Shown piece by piece: positions 45,507 to 53,479 of a stretch of 64,000 nt of DNA. Each line of letters begins with the position of its first letter. Position 1 is the first letter of the stretch. The translations under genes and the position numbers were made by a program. The stretch is taken from positions 5,309,501 to 5,373,500 of the forward strand of contig NZ_WBOF01000001.1 of NCBI RefSeq assembly GCF_009569385.1. Direction: 5' to 3'. The notes under the pieces are model-generated. The model searched no databases and was not told where the DNA came from. It saw nothing but the letters and a program-made list of their open reading frames with translations. The DNA is from Streptomyces kaniharaensis (GTDB taxonomy: Bacteria; Actinomycetota; Actinomycetes; Streptomycetales; Streptomycetaceae).

Positions 45507-47036
45507 GTGACAGGCGACTACCTCACCCGTATCGGCACCCTCATCCGTACCGCGCGCCAGCACCGCGGCTGGTCCCAGGCGCAGCTCGGCGAGGCCCTCG
45601 GCACCAGCCAGAGCGCGGTCAACCGCATCGAGCAGGGCAAGCAGAACGTCAGTCTTGAGATGATCGCTCGCATCGGCGAAGCCCTCGACAGCGAGATCGT
45701 CTCCCTCGGCTACTCCGGTCCGATGCACCTGCGCGTCGCCGGCGGCACCCGCCTCTCCGGCGCCATCGACGTCCGCAGCAGCAAGAACGCCTGCGTCGCG
45801 ATCCTCTGCGCCTCGCTGCTGACCACCGGCCGCACCACGATCCGCAGCGTCGCCCGGATCGAGGAGGTCTACCGCATCCTCGAGGTGCTCACCAGCATCG
45901 GCGTCAAGAGCCGCTGGATCAACGACGGCCGCGACCTCGAACTCACCCCGCCCGCCGAGCTCGACCTCGCCGCGATGGACGTCGAGGCCGCCCGCCGCAC
46001 CCGAAGCGTGCTGATGTTCCTCGGCCCGCTGATGCACCGCGCCGAGCGCTTCGCCATCCCCTACGCGGGGGGCTGCGACCTCGGCACCCGCACCGTCGAG
46101 CCGCACCTGACCGCGCTGCGCCGCTTCGGCCTGGAGGTCGCCACCACCGGCGGCGCCTACCACGCCTCGGTCGAGCCCGGTGCCCCGCTGGACCGCCCGA
46201 TCGTACTGACCGAGCGCGGCGACACCGTCACCGAGAACGCCCTGCTCGCCGCCGCCCGGCACGACGGCGTCAGCGTGATCCGCAATGCCTCGCCCAACTA
46301 CATGGTCCAGGACCTCTGCTTCTTCCTGGAGAAGCTGGGCGTGAAGATCGAGGGCATCGGCACCACCACCCTCACCGTGCACGGCGTGCCCGAGATCACC
46401 TGCGACGTCGACTACACCCCGGCCGAGGACCCGGTGGAGGCGATGAGCCTGCTCGCGGCCGCCGTCGTCACCTCCTCCGAGCTGACGATCCGCCGGGTGC
46501 CGATCGAGTTCCTGGAGATCGAGCTCGCGGTCCTGGAGGGCATGGGCCTCGACTACGACCGCACCGCCGAGTACCGGGCCCACAACGGCCACACCCGCCT
46601 GGTCGACCTCACCGTGCGTCCGTCCAAGCTGACCGCGCCGATCGACACCATCCACCCGATGCCGTTCCCCGGCATCAACATCGACAACGTGCCGTTCTTC
46701 GCCGCCATCGCCGCGGCGGCCCACGGCACCACGATGATCCACGACTGGGTCTACGACAACCGCGCGATCTACCTCACCGAGCTGACCCGCCTCGGCGCGG
46801 ACGTCAAGCTCCTCGACCCGCACCGCGTCCTGGTCCAGGGCCCCACCCGCTGGCGCGCCGCCGAGATGATGTGCCCGCCCGCCCTGCGCCCCGCCGTGGT
46901 CATCCTCCTCGCCATGCTCGCCGCCCAGGGCACCTCCGTCCTGCGCAACGTCTACGTCATCAACCGCGGCTACGAGGACCTCGCCGAACGCCTCAACTCC
47001 ATCGGCGCCCAGATCGAGACCTTCCGCGACATCTGA
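45507..47036 (+). CDS. MurA-like enolpyruvyl transferase with N-terminal XRE domain
   Basis: A 509-residue fusion. Residues 3-62 are an XRE helix-turn-helix (LTRIGTLIRTARQHRGWSQAQLGEALGTSQSAVNRIEQG). The rest is an EPSP-synthase-fold UDP-GlcNAc 1-carboxyvinyltransferase: SSKNACVAIL (Lys-Asn), GGCDLGTRTVEPH with the active-site Cys at 190, PFPGINIDNVPFF (Asp) and PALRPAVVILL (Arg). The catalytic set appears complete, so it may still make enolpyruvyl-UDP-GlcNAc. I recall a similar second MurA homologue in streptomycetes (SCO5998-like), not the housekeeping MurA. GTG 45507 is preferred over ATG 45495, which overlaps the -10. It is placed inside the cobalamin gene block. Confidence 0.88.
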   Translation: MTGDYLTRIGTLIRTARQHRGWSQAQLGEALGTSQSAVNRIEQGKQNVSLEMIARIGEALDSEIVSLGYSGPMHLRVAGGTRLSGAIDVRSSKNACVAILCASLLTTGRTTIRSVARIEEVYRILEVLTSIGVKSRWINDGRDLELTPPAELDLAAMDVEAARRTRSVLMFLGPLMHRAERFAIPYAGGCDLGTRTVEPHLTALRRFGLEVATTGGAYHASVEPGAPLDRPIVLTERGDTVTENALLAAARHDGVSVIRNASPNYMVQDLCFFLEKLGVKIEGIGTTTLTVHGVPEITCDVDYTPAEDPVEAMSLLAAAVVTSSELTIRRVPIEFLEIELAVLEGMGLDYDRTAEYRAHNGHTRLVDLTVRPSKLTAPIDTIHPMPFPGINIDNVPFFAAIAAAAHGTTMIHDWVYDNRAIYLTELTRLGADVKLLDPHRVLVQGPTRWRAAEMMCPPALRPAVVILLAMLAAQGTSVLRNVYVINRGYEDLAERLNSIGAQIETFRDI

Positions 47037-47064
47037 CGGCCGGTACCGGCCGAAGCCACCACTC

Positions 47065-47844
47065 CTAGTAAGCCGGTTCGCCCAGGTCGGCGAGCCAGTG
47101 GACCGCGCCCTGCACGTCCGGGGCGACCGGTACGCCGTCCGGTACCGGCGGGCGCTCCACGACGACCACGGGCAGGCCGAGTTCACGTGCGGCCGTGAGT
47201 TTGGGGGCGGTGGCGGCGCCGCCGCTGTCCTTGGTGACGAGGACGTCGATCCGGTGCTCGCGCAGCAGCGCCCGTTCGCCGTCCAGGGTGAACGGGCCGC
47301 GGTCCAGCAGGACGTCGAGCGCGGACGGCAGCGGCGGCTCGGGCGGGTCGACGGAGCGGGCGAGGAAGTGCAGCCCGTCGAGGTGGGCGAAGGTGCCGAT
47401 GCCCTGGCGCCCGGTCGTGAGGAAGACCCGGCGTCCGAGCCCGGGCAGCAGCTCGGCCGCCGCGGCGAGCGAGGGGACGGGGTGCCAGCGGTCCCCGAGG
47501 ACCGGCGTCCAGCCGGGCCGCCGCAGGGCCAGCAGCGGCACGCCGGTGGCGGCGGCCGCGAGGGCGGCGTTGCGCGACATGCCGGCGGCGAACGGGTGCG
47601 TGGCGTCCACCACCGCGGCCACCCGTTCGGCGCGCAGCCAGGCGGCGAGCCCGTCCGGACCGCCGAAGCCGCCGATCCTCACCTCCCCGGCGGGCAGCCG
47701 GGGTTGGGCGACCCGGCCGGCCAGCGAGCTGGTGACGCGAAGCGGCGTCTGGCCGGCGAGCTCGGCGGCGAGCGCCCGCCCCTCGGTCGTCCCGCCGAGG
47801 ATCAGAACGTGTCGGGCCGTGCGGTCGCGCCCCGCAGGAGTCAC
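47065..47844 (-). CDS. cobK: Precorrin-6A reductase (CobK)
   Basis: A 259-residue NADPH-dependent enzyme reducing precorrin-6A to precorrin-6B. The start HVLILGGTTEGRALAAEL, VVDATHPFAAGMSRNA in the middle, VFLTTGRQGIGTFA and VTKDSGGAATAPKLTAARELGLPVVVVERPP are CobK/CbiJ hallmarks. GTG 47844 begins four bases after the stop of cobM, so cobL-cobM-cobK form one minus-strand operon in that order. It converges on the XRE-murA gene with only 28 bp between stops. Confidence 0.93.
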   Translation of the reverse strand: MTPAGRDRTARHVLILGGTTEGRALAAELAGQTPLRVTSSLAGRVAQPRLPAGEVRIGGFGGPDGLAAWLRAERVAAVVDATHPFAAGMSRNAALAAAATGVPLLALRRPGWTPVLGDRWHPVPSLAAAAELLPGLGRRVFLTTGRQGIGTFAHLDGLHFLARSVDPPEPPLPSALDVLLDRGPFTLDGERALLREHRIDVLVTKDSGGAATAPKLTAARELGLPVVVVERPPVPDGVPVAPDVQGAVHWLADLGEPAY

Positions 47845-47848
47845 GCGG

Positions 47849-48610
47849 TCACGCCCCGCAGGGCTCGTGCGGGCGCTCGCGGTCCGCCGAGTAGAGGTGG
47901 CTGTCGCGGAACTGCTCAGCGGCCAGCGTCCGTCCGACGATGATCACCGCGGTACGCACCACGCCCGCCGCCTTGACCTGCTCGGCGATGTCGGCGAGCG
48001 TGCCGCGCAGCACCAGCTCGTCGGGTCGGCTGGCCATCGCGACGACGGCGGCCGGACAGTCGGCGCCGTAGTGCGGCAGCAGCTGCTCGACGACGTCGTC
48101 CACGTAGCCGGCGGCGAGGTGCAGCACCAGCAGCGCGCCGCTGCGGCCGAGGGTGGCGAGGTCCTCGCCCTCGGGCATGGGGGTGGCGCGCTTGGCGATC
48201 CGGGTGAGGATGACGGTCTGGCCGACGGTCGGCACGGTCAACTCCCGCTTCAGCGCCGCCGCCGCTGCGGCGAAGGCGGGCACGCCCGGGACCACCTCGT
48301 ACGGCACGCCGGCCGCGTCCAGGCGGCGCATCTGCTCGGCGACGGCGGAGAAGACGGACGGGTCGCCGGAGTGCAGGCGTGCCACGTCCTGTCCGGCCTC
48401 GTGGGCGCGGACCAGTTCGGCGGTGATCTGGTCCAGGTTGAGCTGGGCGGTGTCGACGAGGCGGGCGCCGGCCGGGCACTCGTCGAGCAGTTCGCGCGGC
48501 ACCAGGCTGCCGGCGTAGAGGCAGACCTCGGCGCGGGCGAGGATGCGCTGGCCGCGCAGGGTGATCAGGTCGGCCGCACCCGGGCCGGCTCCGATGAAGT
48601 GGACGGTCAC
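47849..48610 (-). CDS. cobM: Precorrin-4 C11-methyltransferase (CobM)
   Basis: A 253-residue SAM-dependent methyltransferase of the corrin pathway. VHFIGAGPGAADLITLRGQRIL opens it, followed by CLYAGSLVPRELL, the SAM site VARLHSGDPSVFSAVAEQM, YEVVPGVPAFAAAAAALKRELTVP and AVIIVGRTL. These match CobM/CbiF, which methylates C11 of precorrin-4. GTG 48610 overlaps the cobL stop (GTGA). Length is normal. Confidence 0.94.
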   Translation of the reverse strand: MTVHFIGAGPGAADLITLRGQRILARAEVCLYAGSLVPRELLDECPAGARLVDTAQLNLDQITAELVRAHEAGQDVARLHSGDPSVFSAVAEQMRRLDAAGVPYEVVPGVPAFAAAAAALKRELTVPTVGQTVILTRIAKRATPMPEGEDLATLGRSGALLVLHLAAGYVDDVVEQLLPHYGADCPAAVVAMASRPDELVLRGTLADIAEQVKAAGVVRTAVIIVGRTLAAEQFRDSHLYSADRERPHEPCGA

Positions 48611-49845
48611 GAGGCGTTCTCCTGGGGGGTGTCGGGCTTGACGGCGGACCACTGGGTGACCGGCATGGCCTGGCGCCATCCGGTGAAGCCGCCCACCGGG
48701 ACGGCGTGGGCGACGGCGAGGCGCAGCAACTCGCCGCCATGGCGCCGGTACCAGTCGGTGAGCAGGGCCTCGGACTCCAGCGTCACGGTGTTGGCGACCA
48801 GCCGGCCGCCCGGCGGCAGGGCCGCCCAGCAACTCTCCAGCAGGCCGGGCGCGGTGAGTCCGCCGCCGATGAACACGGCGTCGGGGGTGGGCAGTTCGGC
48901 GAGCGCGGCGGGGGCGGGGCCGGTCACGACGCGCAGCCGGGGCACACCGAGCGCGGCGGCGTTGCGGGCGATGCGCTCGGCCCGGACGGGGTCCCGCTCG
49001 ACGCTGACGGCCTGGCAGTCGCGGTGGGCGCGCAGCCACTCGATCGCGATCGAGCCCGAGCCGCCGCCGACGTCCCAGAGCAGCTCGCCGGGGGCGGGCG
49101 CGAGGGTGGCGAGGGTGGCGGCGCGCACGTGGCGCTTGGTCAGCTGGCCGTCGCTCTCGTACGCGGCGTCGGGCAGTCCTGGCACGAGGGAGGTGCGGGG
49201 GCCGTCGCCGAGTTCGACCGCGACGAGGTTCAGCGGGTCGCCGGGCGGGTGCGGCCAGCCGTCCGCCGGGCCGTCGAGCTGCCGTTCGGTCGGGGCGCCG
49301 AGCTGTTCGAGCACCCGCAGGCGGGCGGCGCCGTACCCGCGGGCGGTGAGCAGCGCGGCGACGGCGGCCGGGGTGGCGGCGTCGGCGCTGAGCACCAGCA
49401 GGCGGCGGCCGGGGTGGAGGGCGAGGTTGAGGGTGTCCAGCGGCCGGCCGACCAGGCTGACCACCTCGGTGGCCTCCAGCGGCCAGCCGAGGCGGGCGCA
49501 CGCGTAGGAGACGGAGGACGGGTGCGGCAGGACGCGCAGCCGCTCGGCGCCGACCGTCTCGGCGAGGGTGCGGCCGATGCCGTGGAACATCGGGTCGCCG
49601 CTGGCGAGCACAGCCACCCGGCGGCCGGCGTGCGCGGCGAGCAGCCCGGGGACGGCCGGGCGCAGCGGGGACGGCCACGGCACGCGTTCGGCGGAGATTT
49701 CGTCGCGGGGGAGGAGGTCCAGTTGCCGGGAGCCGCCGACGACGACCTCGGCCGCCCGCAGCGCGGCCCGGGAGGTGGCGGCGAGACCGGGCCAGCCGTC
49801 GGCCCCGATCCCGACGACGGTGATCGGGGATGGCAGCTCGGGCAC
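48607..49845 (-). CDS. cobL: Precorrin-6Y C5,15-methyltransferase, decarboxylating (CobL)
   Basis: A 412-residue two-domain enzyme. The N-terminal methyltransferase (ITVVGIGADGWPGLAATSRAAL, AVLASGDPMFHGIGRTL, PHPSSVSYACARLGWPLEATEVVSL) methylates C5/C15 and the C-terminal CbiT-type domain (LLWDVGGGSGSIAIEWLRA, VSVERDPVRAERIARNA, DAVFIGGGLTAPG) removes the acetate carboxyl. Both halves are intact. GTG 49845 is supported by GAGGAG 9 nt upstream. A run of four 14-bp tandem repeats lies 26-81 bp before the start and may hold the control site of the cobLMK operon. Confidence 0.95.
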   Translation of the reverse strand: MPELPSPITVVGIGADGWPGLAATSRAALRAAEVVVGGSRQLDLLPRDEISAERVPWPSPLRPAVPGLLAAHAGRRVAVLASGDPMFHGIGRTLAETVGAERLRVLPHPSSVSYACARLGWPLEATEVVSLVGRPLDTLNLALHPGRRLLVLSADAATPAAVAALLTARGYGAARLRVLEQLGAPTERQLDGPADGWPHPPGDPLNLVAVELGDGPRTSLVPGLPDAAYESDGQLTKRHVRAATLATLAPAPGELLWDVGGGSGSIAIEWLRAHRDCQAVSVERDPVRAERIARNAAALGVPRLRVVTGPAPAALAELPTPDAVFIGGGLTAPGLLESCWAALPPGGRLVANTVTLESEALLTDWYRRHGGELLRLAVAHAVPVGGFTGWRQAMPVTQWSAVKPDTPQENAS

Positions 49846-49870
49846 CGGGGTGGCTCCTCGTGGTTCGGTG

Positions 49871-49926
49871 GGCCGTGAGCGATCGGCCGTGAGTGGGCGG
49901 CCGTCAGTATGCGGCCGTGAGTACGC
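49871..49926 (-). repeat. Four 14-bp tandem repeats before cobL
   Basis: GGCCGT begins at 49871, 49885, 49899 and 49913, an exact 14-bp period: GGCCGTGAGCGATC, GGCCGTGAGTGGGC, GGCCGTCAGTATGC, GGCCGTGAGTACGC. They stand 26-81 bp upstream of the cobL start codon. The shared GTGAG core also occurs three times, at 12-bp spacing, before cobG. Confidence 0.65.
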
Positions 49927-49982
49927 AACAGAAGTAGCCGGGGCAGCCTACCTGGCGGTCTGTCGCCGGCCGCCCCCGCCCT

Positions 49983-50402
49983 TCACCTGTCCGACCAGTC
50001 CCCGGAGGCGATGAGCGCCGGCCGCGCCCGCAGCCGCTCCGCCGCGGCCGGCCCGGCGAGGTACACCCACGCCTCCCGGGTCTCGCCCGCCTCCGTCCGC
50101 ACGGACATCCGCCGTCGCACGTACAGCCCCGTCCCGTCGGCCCGGCACCCCTCCAACTCGTCCAGCGCCGCGAGCGCACCCGCGTACGCGCCGGGGCGTA
50201 CGGTGACGAGTTCACCCACGATCCGGCGCCCGGGCGTCGGATCCGGCACCGCGTACGGGAATCCGGGTCCGTCGTGCAGCGCGGCGCCGTTCAGGACAGC
50301 GCGGCGGATGTCGGCGCAGCGACCGGCCAGGTGGACGGCGTGGTTGCGGCCGCTGCTGCGCAGGGTGCCGTAGACGAAGAACGGCAGCGCCTCGTCGGAC
50401 AC
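49983..50402 (-). CDS. Gamma-glutamylcyclotransferase-like protein
   Basis: A 139-residue GGCT/AIG2-like protein. PFFVYGTLRSSGRNHAVHL carries the YGTLR substrate loop; the conserved Glu of the family is probably in LDELEGC. Such enzymes form 5-oxoproline from gamma-glutamyl amines, or belong to toxin-handling amidotransferase relatives. GTG 50402 is chosen because GGAGG at 50411-50415 gives an 8-nt spacer and the YGTLR motif follows; the longer open frame upstream is not conserved. Same strand as cobL but 137 bp upstream of it. Confidence 0.82.
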   Translation of the reverse strand: MSDEALPFFVYGTLRSSGRNHAVHLAGRCADIRRAVLNGAALHDGPGFPYAVPDPTPGRRIVGELVTVRPGAYAGALAALDELEGCRADGTGLYVRRRMSVRTEAGETREAWVYLAGPAAAERLRARPALIASGDWSDR

Positions 50403-50534
50403 GGATTCGACCTCCTGGCTGGGGGAGGGCCCACGGTACGTCGTCGTGCCCACGTGGTGATACCGACTGGCGCACCGGGTCTCCGATGCGCTGTCATGGC
50501 AGGTGTTTGCCAGCACCGTCCAAGGGGGACACAC

Positions 50535-51515
50535 ATGACAGCGCCCACCTCCTCCAGATCAGCCGACGCCTCCGCCGCGTCCACTTCCGCCCTGCCCACC
50601 TCCCGCCCGGCCCGGCTCGGCGGGGCGGTGTGGCTGGCACTCGCCGTGGTCTACGTGGTGTGGGGCTCCACCTACCTGGCGATCCGGATCACGGTGGAGA
50701 CGATGCCGTCCTTCCTCTCCGCCGCCGCACGCTTCCTCACCGCCGGCCTGCTGCTGACCGGTTACGTGCTCGTCCGGCAGGGCCCGGCCGGCCTGCGGGT
50801 GAGCCTGCGCCAGCTGGCCTCCGCCGCACTGGTCGGCGTGCTGCTGCTGGCCGGCGGCAACGGCCTCGTGGTGCTGGGCGAGCGCTCGGTCCCGTCCGGC
50901 CTGGCCGCTCTGCTGGTCGCCGCCGTCCCGCTGTGGATGGTCCTGCTCACGGCCGTCGGCGGCGAGCGCCCTAAGCGCGCCGAAGTGGCCGGGGTGGTGC
51001 TAGGGCTGGTCGGCCTGGCGGTGCTCTCCGCCCCCGCGATCGGCGGGGACATCGCGCCGCTCGGCGTGGTCGTGATCATCTGCGCCACGGTGACCTGGGC
51101 GGCCGGCTCGTTCGCGAGCAAGCGCATCCCGATGCCGGGCAACGTCCTCGCCGCGAGCGGCTACCAGATGCTCGCTGGCGGGCTCGCCGACCTGCTGATC
51201 GGCCTGGTGCGCGGCGAGACGCACGGTCTGGACCTGGGCGCGGTCTCCGGCCGGTCCTGGCTGGCCCTCGCCTACCTGGTGGTGTTCGGTTCGCTGCTCG
51301 CCTTCACCGCCTACGCGTGGCTGCTGCGGTCCGCGCCGCTGACCCTGGTCGCGACCTACGCGTACGTGAACCCGGTGGTGGCGGTGCTGCTGGGCTGGCT
51401 GATCCTGGCCGAGCCGCTGACCGGCCCCACCGTCGCGGGCGGGCTGATCGTGGTGGCGGGCGTCTGCCTGGTGGTGAGCGTCAGCCGGAAGTCGGGGCGG
51501 TCCTCGCGTACGTGA
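50535..51515 (+). CDS. EamA/DMT-family transporter
   Basis: A 326-residue inner-membrane protein with ten predicted helices in two EamA repeats; GGAVWLALAVVYVVWGSTYLAIR opens the first and GVVVIICATVTWAAGSFASKR the second. The family exports amino acids and small metabolites; the closest known style is YedA/RhaT-like efflux. AAGGGGGA at 50522-50529 precedes ATG 50535. Divergent from the GGCT-like gene with about 130 bp between. A hairpin at 51541-51565 follows the stop. Confidence 0.87.
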   Translation: MTAPTSSRSADASAASTSALPTSRPARLGGAVWLALAVVYVVWGSTYLAIRITVETMPSFLSAAARFLTAGLLLTGYVLVRQGPAGLRVSLRQLASAALVGVLLLAGGNGLVVLGERSVPSGLAALLVAAVPLWMVLLTAVGGERPKRAEVAGVVLGLVGLAVLSAPAIGGDIAPLGVVVIICATVTWAAGSFASKRIPMPGNVLAASGYQMLAGGLADLLIGLVRGETHGLDLGAVSGRSWLALAYLVVFGSLLAFTAYAWLLRSAPLTLVATYAYVNPVVAVLLGWLILAEPLTGPTVAGGLIVVAGVCLVVSVSRKSGRSSRT

Positions 51516-51540
51516 GGACGACGTCGGTCGAGCGTGCTCG

Positions 51541-51565
51541 AACACCTCGCCCTGCCCGAGGTGTT
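51541..51565 (+). terminator. Hairpin behind the EamA gene
   Basis: AACACCTCG (51541-51549) pairs with CGAGGTGTT (51557-51565) around a 7-nt loop; a second small palindrome, TCGAGC-GT-GCTCGA (51528-51541), abuts it. No T tail. It probably ends the transporter transcript. Confidence 0.5.
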
Positions 51566-51696
51566 GGGCGCGGACGGCCTCGCCGCGATGATCGACACCG
51601 TTGTCGAACGGGCCGCCCGGCCGCCTGACCGCGGCGCCCCTTGCACAGCCGAACGGAAGAGGCGGGAAGGGACCGGAACGGGCCGTCGGAGGAGCG

Positions 51697-52260
51697 TCAG
51701 AGCTCGTGCGGCGCCGTGCCGGTCCACCAGTTGCCGGGCGCCTCGGGGTCGCGGCTGGTCCAGTACTCGATGATCGCGGCGGTGAACTCCTCCGCGGAGA
51801 GCATGCCGTCGCCGTCGCGGTCGAGCCTGCGGAACGCCTCGTCCGCGTCGTCGCGGGAGAGCCCGACGAAGTGGCCGCGCTGGAACACGAAGAACTCGCC
51901 CGCGTCCACCGTTCCGCTGCGGTCCGCGTCGGCCACGGCGAGGAACGCCTCGGCGAGCGCCCCGAGGCTGGCGAGGGCGGCCTCCGGGTCGTCGGCGAGG
52001 GAGCTCGTCGAGCGGATGAACTGCTCGCGGGTGATCGACTCGGTCCCGACCGGCAGCCGGGCGAGGTGCAGGTCGTGCCAGATCGTGAGATACGCGCGGA
52101 CGATGACCGCCTCGGCCTCCGAGCCCTCGCGGTGGCCGAGCGAGCGTGCCACCGAGTGGCCCATGAGGACGTGGTCCCGTTCGGTGATCAGTCCGTCGCC
52201 GTCGGCGTCGAGGTACTGGAACCCGTGGTTGATCTTCGCGATGAGCAGCTCGTCCGACAT
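51697..52260 (-). CDS. EF-hand calcium-binding protein
   Basis: A 187-residue calerythrin-like protein. Three canonical EF-hand loops are visible: DADGDGLITERD near residue 19, DADRSGTVDAGE near 112 and DRDGDGMLSAEE near 146; a fourth site at about 65 is degenerate. Streptomycetes carry several such cytosolic calcium buffers or sensors (CabB/CabC type) linked to aerial growth and sporulation. ATG 52260 is preceded by GAGGGGA. It is flanked by single genes with no obvious partner. Confidence 0.88.
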   Translation of the reverse strand: MSDELLIAKINHGFQYLDADGDGLITERDHVLMGHSVARSLGHREGSEAEAVIVRAYLTIWHDLHLARLPVGTESITREQFIRSTSSLADDPEAALASLGALAEAFLAVADADRSGTVDAGEFFVFQRGHFVGLSRDDADEAFRRLDRDGDGMLSAEEFTAAIIEYWTSRDPEAPGNWWTGTAPHEL

Positions 52261-52426
52261 GTGTCCCCTCGGTTGGCGGTCCCGTTGGCAATACGGTGGT
52301 GATCTGGTGGCGATCCGGTGGGTGATCTCCACGACACGACGCCTGCACGCTAGCCCCTCGCACCTCGGCCGCGCAGCCGAACGACGGGCGACGGCACCGG
52401 CGAGTCGCAAGCGAACTTCCGTGCTC

Positions 52427-52747
52427 TCAGTCGCAGTGCGAGGACCGGCCGAGCAACACCATCCCGATCGCGCAGAGCACCGCGACGGCCGCCAACCCCC
52501 AGGCCGCGACCCCCGCGGTCCGCGAGTGCCGCCACCACCCGGCCACCCAGGAGAGCGCCGCCGCGATCGCCCCGAGGACCGCCAGACCGATCGCCCCGAG
52601 CGCGGGCGCCGGCCAACCGGGCTCCTTGCCCCAGCACGGCGCGTCCCGGTGGAACAGCTGCCAGCTCCCGGCGGCGCCGCCCGCCAGCGCCATCACCGCG
52701 AGGCCCAGGCCGACCAGTTGCCACCGAATTCCCGGCTTCCCGTTCAC
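52427..52747 (-). CDS. Small membrane protein, function unknown
   Basis: A 106-residue protein with three hydrophobic segments (about 8-30, 43-66 and 73-97) and two cysteines outside them (DAPCWGKEPGW in the first loop, SSHC at the end) that could form a disulfide on the outer face. No family recognised. GTG 52747 is preferred for GAGGAG 9-12 nt upstream and because the first helix starts seven residues later. It lies between an EF-hand gene and a deaminase gene on the same strand. Confidence 0.65.
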   Translation of the reverse strand: MNGKPGIRWQLVGLGLAVMALAGGAAGSWQLFHRDAPCWGKEPGWPAPALGAIGLAVLGAIAAALSWVAGWWRHSRTAGVAAWGLAAVAVLCAIGMVLLGRSSHCD

Positions 52748-52940
52748 CCTGGGGCTCTCCTCGCCACGCCGATCACGAGCCACGTACCGTGCGCCACGTG
52801 CCGCGTACCTGCAGCACGTACCGTCGACGACCGGTGAACTCTCGCAGAGCGCCGAGCACTTGGGCGTCACCCGGCAGACGGAGGCGGTGCCGCGGGATCC
52901 GCCCCGAACGGCGGGGGCCGTCCCGCGCCGAAAGTGGCGC

Positions 52941-53438
52941 CTACCCGTCCTGGTGGCCGGCCCACACGTACGCCTCGGGGAGCAGCTCCCGGACCGGCAC
53001 GGCCCGCAGCTGCGGGCCGCGGCCGACGAGGACCTCGATCTCCGGGAAGTAGTCGAGCAGCACCTGCCGGCACCGGCCGCACGGCGGGATGACGCCCCGG
53101 CCCCGGTCCGCGACGGCGACGATCGCGGTCAGGTCGTACGCACCCTGCCCGGCCGCCGCGCCGAGGACGACGAGCTCGGCGCAGGGCCCGCCCGTGAAGT
53201 GGTAGGCGTTCAGCGCCGTGACGATCCGCCCGTCGGCGTTGCGGGCGGCAGCGGCGACGGTGTGGTTGTCCGCGCGGGCGAAGCGGCGGGCGACGGCCTC
53301 GGCGGCGTCGAGGAGTTCCCGGTGAGCGGGGGAGGGCGGCGCGGCCTTCTGCGGCGCGGCCTTCTGCGGCTCGGACCTCTGCGGCTCGGTCCTCTGCGAC
53401 TCGGACCCGTCCGGCTCCGGCCTGTGCGGCGTGGACAT
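52941..53438 (-). CDS. Blasticidin-S deaminase-like cytidine deaminase
   Basis: A 165-residue zinc deaminase. Zinc ligands are C86 (in GGPCAELVVLG, Cys in place of the usual His of cytidine deaminase), C120 and C123 (PPCGRCRQVLLDYF), with catalytic E88. The AYHFTGGPCAELVVLG block and the RELLPEAYVW end match fungal blasticidin-S deaminase (BSD) much better than housekeeping Cdd. It may deaminate blasticidin-like nucleosides or simply cytidine. The first 36 residues are a low-complexity SEPQRTEPQKAAPQKAAP tail from a coding repeat; the fold starts at about residue 38. Divergent from a GNAT gene by 41 bp. Confidence 0.85.
   Translation of the reverse strand: MSTPHRPEPDGSESQRTEPQRSEPQKAAPQKAAPPSPAHRELLDAAEAVARRFARADNHTVAAAARNADGRIVTALNAYHFTGGPCAELVVLGAAAGQGAYDLTAIVAVADRGRGVIPPCGRCRQVLLDYFPEIEVLVGRGPQLRAVPVRELLPEAYVWAGHQDG
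53338..53405 (-). repeat. 15-bp coding repeat in the deaminase N-terminus
   Basis: Units of GGCGCGGCCTTCTGC and the related GGCTCGGACCTCTGC follow one another about four times. They encode the QKAAP / QRSEP units of the disordered tail of the deaminase-like protein. Confidence 0.65.
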
Positions 53439-53479
53439 ATTCGGTGGGACTCCCTGGTCACTCGTGTCAGGCTACGAGC

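Noticed and set aside
51534-51630. Short coding-like stretch (GTG CTC GAA CAC ...) behind the EamA gene
   Set aside because: It contains a perfect hairpin (51541-51565), has no ribosome site and no recognisable family; more likely a terminator region than a gene remnant.
52941-53438. Plain housekeeping cytidine deaminase
   Set aside because: The zinc ligand in the CAE motif is Cys rather than His, and flanking residues match blasticidin-S deaminase; kept as BSD-like, with cytidine activity not excluded.
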